DNA from: Candidatus Methanomethylicia archaeon
Lineage (GTDB): Archaea > Thermoproteota > Methanomethylicia > Methanomethylicales > Methanomethylicaceae
Assembly (NCBI GenBank): GCA_024464205.1
Contig: JANHAI010000011.1
Location: 1-11,962 of the forward strand
Direction: 5' to 3'
DNA: 11,962 nt
Notes under the pieces: model-generated
What the model saw: the letters and a program-made list of their open reading frames with translations, nothing else
Told to the model about the DNA's origin: nothing
Databases searched by the model: none
Shown: piece after piece, positions 7,147-11,962 of the stretch
Layout of the letters: each line of letters opens with the position of its first letter
Position numbering within the stretch: the first letter of the stretch is position 1
Made by a program: the position numbers and the translations under genes

Positions 7147-7899
7147 TCAGTCGGACTCCATCCGCGGTGCAAGGTAGTAGACAATCTTGCCGCCAGTCGA
7201 GAGGTTGAAGTCCAACCTCAAAGGCATGTCTGTCGAGAACATAAGGGTGGCTATCTCCGAGAGCGCAGACGCCACCATCATCTTCGTGAGGTACGAAAGG
7301 CTGTAGAGCGCATGAGCCGGCTCCTTCATCTCGATCGAGAGCAGCTCGCCGCTCTCTTTGGTTATCTCAACATCGACCTCGCCCCTGTCGCCGCTTGCCC
7401 TCACCTTCAAGACGCCCTGATCCGCTGTCATCTTCACGAAGTCGCTGACGACCTCAGCGTCCCTTATAGCCTCGAGGAGCGTCGCCGCCGGCGTCTTTAT
7501 CGAGACGTTGAACGGTATCCTGGGAGCAGAAAGCTCTTCTTTCCCAAGGTCGAGCAGAGGCAGCGAAAAGGTCCTCGTCGTCTTCCCCCTGAACCTGATC
7601 TTCAGCCTCGCCTCCTCATCCGCCTTCTCGAGTTCCAGCTTCTCGTTCGAGCCGGCCCTCTTCATTATGTTCTTCATGTCCTCGAAGTTCACGCCAATGG
7701 GCATCTCGGCTGAGCAATCGTAACCCTCGAAGGCTGCCTTCGGGAGCTCGAGGTCGACCATGGCGACCCTTGAGGGGTCCATCGCCCTGAGCTTGATGCC
7801 CGACGGGTCTGCTATGAAAGCCCCCTCCTCTACGAGCGTTGATACCGAATCTATTATGCTCTTCCATACCCTGCTGTCAGCGAGAACTGCTTTGAACAT
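7147..7899 (-). CDS. pcn: Sliding clamp PCNA
   Basis: DNA polymerase sliding clamp, a ring that tethers polymerases, ligase, FEN1 and other partners to DNA. The 250-residue product is full length with the two-fold repeated clamp domain. The first half contains KLRAMDPSRVAMVDLEL, the family signature. The interdomain connector (about 118-133) carries LPLLDLGKEEL. The second domain ends in RLDFNLSTGGKIVYYLAPR, leading to the C-terminus. Basic residues in the first helices would face DNA. Start is ATG 7899 with GAGGG eight bases upstream and a TATA-like box close by, so the leader is very short. It opens the replication-translation gene string and is the only PCNA gene here. Confidence 0.97.
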   Translation of the reverse strand: MFKAVLADSRVWKSIIDSVSTLVEEGAFIADPSGIKLRAMDPSRVAMVDLELPKAAFEGYDCSAEMPIGVNFEDMKNIMKRAGSNEKLELEKADEEARLKIRFRGKTTRTFSLPLLDLGKEELSAPRIPFNVSIKTPAATLLEAIRDAEVVSDFVKMTADQGVLKVRASGDRGEVDVEITKESGELLSIEMKEPAHALYSLSYLTKMMVASALSEIATLMFSTDMPLRLDFNLSTGGKIVYYLAPRMESD

Positions 7900-7917
7900 G
7901 AGGAATCCCTCTGTGAG

Positions 7918-7940
7918 TGAATTCTATAAATTGTTTCCGT
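7918..7940 (-). promoter_or_regulatory. Putative pcn promoter (BRE/TATA)
   Basis: On the minus strand CGGAAACAATTTATAGAATT gives a BRE-like CGGAAAC and a TATA-like TTTATAGA (7923-7930). The expected start site is close to 7900-7905, so the transcript would be nearly leaderless. A weaker box, AGTATTTAG near 7985-7993, could be a second promoter. The spacer between tfs and pcn is 109 bases. Confidence 0.55.
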
Positions 7941-8008
7941 ACTTAACGGTTGCGAGCGATGCTTCTGCCCTCGTTATGCCCCCTCTAAATACTTCTCAAG
8001 TCGGCGTC

Positions 8009-8335
8009 CTACTCGTACTCGCGCCAGGTGCAGCCGCACTCGGTGCACCTGTAGAACCTCGTCGACGGCTCGTCGGCGCTCCTGGTCTGCATCATCCAAT
8101 AGTAAGCCTTGTTGTTCCCGCACTTCTTGCATTCAGCCTTGGTCACCGGCAAGGTCGCCCCGTCCTTGGGCTCCTCTTTGACAATGAGCGCGGCCGGCTT
8201 CTTGTTTATCTCCTCAACGAAGCGCTGCCCCTCCGACCCCGTGGCAGCCCTCTCGTACTTGCACTTCTTGCAGATCAGGACCCTCCTCCTCCGGTCCTCA
8301 AGGAGCATGCAGCCGCACTTAGGGCAGAATTCCAA
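8009..8335 (-). CDS. tfs: Transcription cleavage factor TFS
   Basis: Archaeal TFIIS-like factor that rescues backtracked RNA polymerase by stimulating transcript cleavage. The 108-residue product has an N-terminal zinc ribbon (C4/C7 and C22/C25) resembling Rpb9/TFS. It also has a C-terminal zinc ribbon (C69/C72 and C97/C100) with the catalytic DE pair D88-E89 in QTRSADEPSTRFYRC. This is the complete TFS layout. I chose TTG 8335: the zinc ribbon begins at once (EFCPKCG), GGTGA lies seven bases upstream, and the TATA box at 8368-8377 predicts a start near 8347. A GTG 31 codons further upstream is in frame but precedes that promoter and adds unrelated sequence. Confidence 0.93.
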   Translation of the reverse strand: MEFCPKCGCMLLEDRRRRVLICKKCKYERAATGSEGQRFVEEINKKPAALIVKEEPKDGATLPVTKAECKKCGNNKAYYWMMQTRSADEPSTRFYRCTECGCTWREYE

Positions 8336-8364
8336 TTCTCCGTCACCCCGCTCAAGTAAGGGGG

Positions 8365-8385
8365 CACCGTTTTTAAACCTTTGCG
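8365..8385 (-). promoter_or_regulatory. Putative tfs promoter (BRE/TATA)
   Basis: On the minus strand GCAAAGGTTTAAAAACGG provides a purine-rich BRE and a strong TATA-like TTTAAAAA. A start about 26 bases downstream, near 8347, leaves a 12-base leader holding the GGTGA SD. The box lies just after the stop codon of the upstream unknown gene. Confidence 0.6.
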
Positions 8386-8393
8386 AGAGCCTC

Positions 8394-8771
8394 TCAGGGG
8401 GCTCTCCGCTCAGCCCTCCCCTCACCATCGATGTAGCGCCTTATGCCTTCAGTGATCGCGGATGCTGCTCGCCTGTTCGCTGCGCCCAGATCCTGCAGCA
8501 CCTTACCTGAAGCGCGCAGCCACCGCGCGAGCCCCTCGACGCCTGCCGGCCCGAGTTCCCCCGCGACCGCTGCGCCAAGCGTCACCCCCGCAAGCTCAGT
8601 GAAGTATTCCAGCCCCCCTAGCCACCCCTCCAATGCCCCGAGCGGCCCCTTCACTCTTGCCATTGAGATCCCGTCGATCCAGCCGCCCCTGAAGACTACG
8701 CAGACCCAGTATCCGGCGACTGAATCAAGATAAGCGATCCTTCGCTCCCTCTTCCCTCTCCCCGGCGCCAT
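8394..8771 (-). CDS. Uncharacterised 125-residue protein
   Basis: I do not recognise the family. The product starts basic (APGRGKRERR), then has a beta-like stretch YLDSVAGYWVCVVFRGGWID (about 14-33) and GISMA. A small-residue-rich helical middle (about 44-90) follows, then a C-terminal amphipathic segment around AASAITEGIRRYIDGEGRAE. There is one Cys and no zinc motif, signal peptide or clear transmembrane helix. ATG 8771 overlaps the end of the RNase III-like gene by 47 bases, with GGGG close upstream. A later start is hard to place, because the next in-frame ATG (codon 37) would remove the beta-like part. It ends just before the tfs promoter, so it probably belongs to the dph2 operon. A role in RNA metabolism is inference from neighbours only. 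Confidence 0.6.
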   Translation of the reverse strand: MAPGRGKRERRIAYLDSVAGYWVCVVFRGGWIDGISMARVKGPLGALEGWLGGLEYFTELAGVTLGAAVAGELGPAGVEGLARWLRASGKVLQDLGAANRRAASAITEGIRRYIDGEGRAERRAP

Positions 8772-9186
8772 AAGCCCCTGACTCCCCTCCCCTCTTCAGC
8801 GCAATTAATATCAGCGACGAGAAGCCCCTCGCGGCCAGATCCCTCTCGGCTGCCACGGTCTCGACCTCCCGCCGAGAGAGCGCCCCCCTCAAGAGCTCGA
8901 TAGACTCGTCTAGCGATATGACCTTCCTCGTCCACGCGTCAGCGAGGATCGCTTCTGCGATGTCCCCTCTCTCGCCGTGGCTAAGCCTAGGCGGAACCTT
9001 GATACTTGCCATTCTGAGAGATTCTGAAAGGACCTTGTCGGGGACCTTCTCGCCTGCCGCCCTGCCGTAAGCTTGGGTCTTTGCAGCCGAGAAGACCAGG
9101 TTCACGAAAGAATCTCCCAGGCGCGCGAGCCCCTTCTCCCTCATCAGACTCTTGATGAAGGGCAGGACGTCGCCTTCCAACCACAT
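8725..9186 (-). CDS. RNase III-like family protein (no dsRBD)
   Basis: The 153-residue product resembles the short archaeal RNase III-like family. The pattern LARLGDSFVNLVFS (D25) matches the RNase III signature around LGD. GDIAEAILADAW (D75, E78) matches the second acidic motif, normally DxFEAxxGA, with the same D-x-x-E spacing. The glutamate that precedes LGD in classical RNase III is not in its usual place: A21 and K18 are there, with E17 one residue further. No double-stranded RNA-binding domain follows. If active, it would cut structured RNA; activity is unproven. ATG 9186 starts six bases after the rpoL stop, with only a weak SD (GCGGGCG). ATG 9144 is a possible later start. Family assignment is from motif recall, not a search. 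Confidence 0.55.
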   Translation of the reverse strand: MWLEGDVLPFIKSLMREKGLARLGDSFVNLVFSAAKTQAYGRAAGEKVPDKVLSESLRMASIKVPPRLSHGERGDIAEAILADAWTRKVISLDESIELLRGALSRREVETVAAERDLAARGFSSLILIALKRGGESGAYGAGEREEGAKDRLS

Positions 9187-9192
9187 CGCCCG

Positions 9193-9471
9193 CTATTTCA
9201 GGGCCTTCCTCAGCTTATCCTTGAACTCTGAAGCCTCGGATTCCATCTTGGAGAGCGCCTCGACGAGCGCCTCCCTCGGGCTGTAGCCATCTGCAGTCTG
9301 CACTACGACCTTGATCCCGCCAGTAAGCGGGTGGACTATCTGGTACCCTGCGTGCTTGACCTTAGGGTTCGCTAGTAGCGATGCCCTCAGGTAGTTCCCC
9401 AGCGTGTGGTCCTCTCCTGAGATCTCGATCTCGATCCTCTCTTTCGCCTCATTCAATATCTTGACCTGCAT
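9193..9471 (-). CDS. rpoL: DNA-directed RNA polymerase subunit L (Rpb11-like)
   Basis: Small assembly subunit of archaeal RNA polymerase that pairs with subunit D, equivalent to Rpb11 and to one bacterial alpha. The 92-residue product has the diagnostic ISGEDHTLGNYLRASLLANP (about 18-37). This is followed by VKHAGYQIVHPLTGGIKVVV and a C-terminal helix. Start ATG 9471 is favoured: GGAGATTGAT matches the SD closely and the family begins MxxKIL. GTG 9486 is in frame and would add five residues but lies inside csl4 without an SD. The csl4 stop (9476-9478) is inside this SD region, so the genes are almost certainly coupled. Confidence 0.95.
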   Translation of the reverse strand: MQVKILNEAKERIEIEISGEDHTLGNYLRASLLANPKVKHAGYQIVHPLTGGIKVVVQTADGYSPREALVEALSKMESEASEFKDKLRKALK

Positions 9472-9475
9472 ACGA

Positions 9476-10036
9476 TCAATCTCCACTCAACAGGTAATGC
9501 CGAGAGACCTTCTTCTTCTCATAAATGTTGTCCCTCTTGCAGTAGAGCCTTCCGCCCTTCAGCAGGAGCGGCTCACCGCACTTCGTGCACGTCGCGAATA
9601 TGACCCCCATCTCCTCCTCGGCTGTCGAGAGCTGGTAGGGTGCCCACGAAGTAGTCACCTTTGCCAATATCCTGTCGTTCAGGTTTACCGCATCGAACAT
9701 CGATTTAACGTACCCCTTCGCGGCTTGAGAGACATGGAGCTGCGCCGAAAAGTCCCCGGAGAGGAGCCGCTTCCCCCTTATCCCGACGATCTTCACTTGG
9801 GCGTTCTCTTCCCTCACGGACGTGACAATACCCTCGACTACATCCCCCACCTCCGGCACAGGCGCAACCTTTGCCGGACTGACGCCGACCTTCCTGCTCT
9901 GGGCGTCGAGGACAACCTTCCCAGCAACGCTCGAGATGACCTTTCCGTCATCCTCGTACGTATTGCTGCCCGGCATGTACTCCTCGATGACGCCCAGCTT
10001 CTCCCCCGGCGAGACGATCTTGCTCTTGTTCTCCAT
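9476..10036 (-). CDS. csl4: Exosome RNA-binding subunit Csl4
   Basis: Cap subunit of the archaeal RNA exosome. It binds RNA and recruits it, together with DnaG, to the Rrp41/Rrp42 ring for 3'-end degradation or tailing. The 186-residue product has three regions. The N-terminal domain contains VSPGEKLGVIEEYMPGSNTY and DGKVISSVAG. An S1 domain spans about 65-140. A C-terminal zinc-ribbon-like segment carries C150, C153 and C166 in CTKCGEPLLLKGGRLYCKRD. The fourth position, normally Cys, is D169, so zinc binding may be altered. ATG 10036 is chosen over the adjacent TTG 10039; GAGGGG precedes it. The methyltransferase stop TGA overlaps the start (TGATG), indicating coupling. Confidence 0.92.
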   Translation of the reverse strand: MENKSKIVSPGEKLGVIEEYMPGSNTYEDDGKVISSVAGKVVLDAQSRKVGVSPAKVAPVPEVGDVVEGIVTSVREENAQVKIVGIRGKRLLSGDFSAQLHVSQAAKGYVKSMFDAVNLNDRILAKVTTSWAPYQLSTAEEEMGVIFATCTKCGEPLLLKGGRLYCKRDNIYEKKKVSRHYLLSGD

Positions 10037-10665
10037 CAATAACCCCTCACAATCCTGTAAAGATCAATATCAACCGCATGAAATCTCTTTTTATGGAAGT
10101 GATAGGTGGGGGGTAGTTTTATCTTTAACGGAAGGACCTCCTCAACCCGACCTCCGAGGCCCTCGATATATGATGAGATGAAAGCCCTGACCCCCTCGCC
10201 AGCCCTGTGGATCGAGTAGACCGTCGGGGCGACCGCTAAGCCTGCCTTCAGGAAAGCCCTGTCAGCCTGGCGGACCTGTATGCCGAATGGCGGGTTCTGC
10301 ACGACGACGTCCGCCTTGATCTCCAGATGGCGGACATCTGCGATTATGAAGTCCATGCCCCCGGAGATCCCCATCCTCGCAGCAACCCTCTTAGCCGATG
10401 CGACAGCCTCTGGGTCGATGTCGACACCGACCACGTGGTCTGCCCCCATCATCGCAGCACCGGCCGCCAGCATCCCTGTCCCGCAGCCAAGGTCAACAAT
10501 CAGCCTGCCCTCAAGGTCCCCGTGCCTGAGGCCTATGTACCAGAGCGCCTCCGCAGCCGCCGGCGCTGGGAGCCTGTACTGCTCGCGCTCTGCCTTGGGC
10601 GCCGCGAAGCCCTCGACCCTCTCGAGCTGTATCTCGAGGTCAGACTTCGAGCGGGGCCTTATCAT
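10036..10665 (-). CDS. METTL5-like RNA N6-adenine methyltransferase (predicted)
   Basis: Class I SAM-dependent methyltransferase. The 209-residue product has the SAM-binding motif VDLGCGTG (57-64) and VDIDP shortly after. The amino-methyltransferase signature NPPFG (124-128) is the N6-adenine type. LERVEGF at the N-terminus and PTYHFHKKRFHAVDIDLYRI at the C-terminus closely resemble eukaryotic METTL5, which makes m6A in 18S rRNA with partner TRMT112. Here the substrate is therefore predicted to be rRNA, but that is inference. ATG 10665 is favoured because GAGGTG lies six bases before it. GTG 10674 would add three residues. The dph2 stop overlaps the SD and the stop overlaps the csl4 start. 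Confidence 0.85.
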   Translation of the reverse strand: MIRPRSKSDLEIQLERVEGFAAPKAEREQYRLPAPAAAEALWYIGLRHGDLEGRLIVDLGCGTGMLAAGAAMMGADHVVGVDIDPEAVASAKRVAARMGISGGMDFIIADVRHLEIKADVVVQNPPFGIQVRQADRAFLKAGLAVAPTVYSIHRAGEGVRAFISSYIEGLGGRVEEVLPLKIKLPPTYHFHKKRFHAVDIDLYRIVRGY

Positions 10666-10675
10666 CTCTGCCACC

Positions 10676-11638
10676 TCACAGCCTCTTTATCACTTCGAGC
10701 GCCTCTCCAGCGTTTAGGACAGGCTTGGAGAAGCACTCCTGGTTGTCTGTCGCTATCCTGGGGCACCCCACGACTATGAACGCATCTATGAACGCGAAGC
10801 CAACCAGCCTATCCCAGGACACATCGCCGCCGGCGAGCAAGTAGCAGACCTTGCCCCTCCGCCGGAGATCGCTGGATAGCCTCTCTGCCATTGCCAGATC
10901 CATCTGCCTTGGCTTGGTGACGATCACCACGCCAAAAGTTTTTGCCTTCGACGCCTCCGCGATCAGCCACCACCGCTTTGCCAGCGCCCTTCTCTTCATC
11001 TGGGCGGTCTCCCTGACCTCGCCGCGGTAGGGATCGGCTATGAAGACCTCCTTCTCGCATGCGAGCGCTACACCGAGCGCGTGGAAATCGCCGCCGCCAA
11101 TGAAGACCAGCGCATCGACCGCCCCTTCCACCGCAGTCGCAGCGCCGACCCTGCATCCAAGCACGAGCCCGCCCGTCTCTCCGTCGACGACCCCCTCCAA
11201 GCCCTCTGCAGCCAGCGCCTCCCTGAACTCGCCTATCAGGTGGATGTGCTGCGCGTTCGAGACGAGGCCGACCTTACGGAATCCCCTGGCCTTCATGGCC
11301 CTGGCAGCCTTCGCCGGGAGATCCCTGTCGCCGCCCAAGTGCTTGGCTGTGATGTAGACCGTCGGCAGCGGATCAGGCCCTCCACCGAACTTGAAGTGCC
11401 CGACGTGGATTATCGCGTCCGCGCCGACTGGCGCGCCGTCTGCAACGTCGCAGCCGCCATAGCAGGGCTCTGTCGAGAGGAGCGGGGAGACGCCTGCAGC
11501 CTCGAGGCTCTTGCAGAGCTCGCCGAGGTACTGCTTGAGGCCATCGGGCGCCTGGATCATGACCTTCTTTGCCCCGAGGGCTACTACTTCCCTGACCGCC
11601 CTCTCCACCTCAAGATCATAAGGTGCCAAACAAACCAC
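10676..11638 (-). CDS. dph2: 2-(3-amino-3-carboxypropyl)histidine synthase (diphthamide synthesis)
   Basis: Non-classical radical SAM enzyme that performs the first step of diphthamide synthesis. It transfers a 3-amino-3-carboxypropyl group from SAM to a His of elongation factor 2. The 320-residue product keeps the three cluster cysteines: C59 in STEPCYGGCD, C162 in LVLGCRVGA and C292 in VVGCPRIATDNQECF. The spacing is close to the archaeal homodimeric Dph2 pattern. The start is GTG 11638; a TATA-like box near 11665-11673 implies an almost leaderless transcript. TTG 11629 is a possible later start. It heads a tightly packed group with the methyltransferase, csl4 and rpoL. The EF2 target is not in this window. 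Confidence 0.93.
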   Translation of the reverse strand: MVCLAPYDLEVERAVREVVALGAKKVMIQAPDGLKQYLGELCKSLEAAGVSPLLSTEPCYGGCDVADGAPVGADAIIHVGHFKFGGGPDPLPTVYITAKHLGGDRDLPAKAARAMKARGFRKVGLVSNAQHIHLIGEFREALAAEGLEGVVDGETGGLVLGCRVGAATAVEGAVDALVFIGGGDFHALGVALACEKEVFIADPYRGEVRETAQMKRRALAKRWWLIAEASKAKTFGVVIVTKPRQMDLAMAERLSSDLRRRGKVCYLLAGGDVSWDRLVGFAFIDAFIVVGCPRIATDNQECFSKPVLNAGEALEVIKRL

Positions 11639-11662
11639 GCCTAAACTAACTTCGGCAGAACG

Positions 11663-11674
11663 GAAATAATTGCC
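11663..11674 (-). promoter_or_regulatory. Putative dph2 promoter (TATA)
   Basis: On the minus strand GGCAATTATTTCC contains a TATA-like AATTATTT. The expected start near 11642 is a few bases before GTG 11638. It lies directly after the hairpin that follows rpl10e. Confidence 0.4.
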
Positions 11675-11675
11675 T

Positions 11676-11692
11676 TCCCCCCAAAGGGGAGA
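11676..11692 (-). terminator. Hairpin after rpl10e
   Basis: In the minus-strand transcript UCUCCCC, a UUU loop and GGGGGGA form a seven-pair stem with one G-U pair, followed by AATTATTT. It may end rpl10e transcripts. The following AT-rich bases also look like the dph2 TATA box, so the two functions would overlap. Confidence 0.35.
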
Positions 11693-11710
11693 GGCGGCAT
11701 TCGATCTCTT

Positions 11711-11962
11711 TCACTCTACATCGATTACCCTGCACGGCATCGGCATCTTGGCGCATGCAAGGTTCAGGGCCTCCCTCGCGACAGCCCGCTTGTCGGCCGG
11801 CACCCTGACGTCTATTATTGGCTGAAGGAACTTGAACCTGGCAGCAGTTCCGCACGGCTTGCCGAATGACTTCCTCATGCCGTCCTGGAGCCGGTCTGCG
11901 CCGGCGAAAGCCATCATCTTGTTCTCCCTCAGGACCTGGTGGGGGTACGCCCTTACCTTGAG
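11711..11962 (-). CDS. rpl10e: Ribosomal protein L10e (uL16), C-terminal part (cut by window edge)
   Basis: Large-subunit protein near the peptidyl-transferase centre and tRNA-binding region. Only the last 83 codons are visible; the 5' part lies beyond 11962. The visible sequence reads [20 protein letters not shown] and then [16 protein letters not shown]. These match the archaeal L10e VLRENPM...AGADR..GMR..FGKP pattern. It continues with [18 protein letters not shown] and [12 protein letters not shown] to the end. The tail ends soon after the last helix, unlike longer euryarchaeal forms. The family call is firm; the start, promoter and N-terminal half cannot be seen. Confidence 0.93.
   Translation of the reverse strand, partial: LKVRAYPHQVLRENKMMAFAGADRLQDGMRKSFGKPCGTAARFKFLQPIIDVRVPADKRAVAREALNLACAKMPMPCRVIDVE

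Noticed and set aside
7105..7713. Plus-strand frame opposite pcn
   Set aside because: It is antisense to an intact PCNA gene and its Arg/Leu-rich composition is that of a G+C-rich shadow frame.
8443..8733. Plus-strand frame opposite the unknown 125-residue gene
   Set aside because: Composition (Pro/Ser-rich) looks like a shadow and no promoter or SD precedes it, whereas the minus-strand frame fits the operon. Neither has a recognised family, so this rejection is less certain than the others.

Overview
This window looks like a piece of core archaeal chromosome from a G+C-rich member of the TACK side of the Archaea. Most genes are archaeal information-processing genes (aIF2-alpha, Nop10, L44e, S27e, L10e, PriS/PriL primase, PCNA, GINS, TFS, RpoL, Csl4, Dph2) and there is one AglB-type oligosaccharyltransferase. 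Starts are preceded by GAGGTGAT-like Shine-Dalgarno (SD) motifs and by archaeal TATA-like boxes. The small primase subunit resembles the crenarchaeal form from memory. I cannot place the lineage more precisely, and I see no mobile element, tRNA, rRNA or CRISPR array.

Layout, left to right. The 5' end of ileS (minus strand, cut by the window edge) is divergent from aglB, the only plus-strand gene. aglB converges on nop10. From there to the right edge everything is on the minus strand, so transcription runs right to left: rpl10e (cut by the right edge); dph2, a METTL5-like methyltransferase, csl4, rpoL, an RNase III-like gene and an unrecognised gene, all overlapping or nearly touching; tfs with its own promoter; then pcn, priL, priS, gins51, rpl44e and rps27e; and finally aif2a and nop10.

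Two functional blocks stand out. The pcn-priL-priS-gins51-rpl44e-rps27e-aif2a-nop10 block joins the replication machinery (sliding clamp, primase, CMG helicase subunit) to ribosomal proteins, initiation factor 2 alpha and an H/ACA RNP protein. This archaeal linkage has been noted in the literature. The dph2-methyltransferase-csl4-rpoL-RNase III-like block joins translation-factor and RNA modification to the exosome, a polymerase subunit and a candidate nuclease.

The most unusual observation is the priL/priS junction. Conserved N-terminal PriS sequence continues about 40 codons upstream of the first ATG, yet that extension has no ATG, GTG or TTG start. Its frame runs straight into a G-rich tract at the Gly-rich 3' end of priL. 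This could mean a CTG start, a frameshift or slippage giving a PriL-PriS fusion, or a one-base homopolymer error. Also notable are a short RNase III-like protein, an overlapping unknown gene after it, and a PriS with three CxxC pairs. There is no gene-free stretch longer than about 160 bases.
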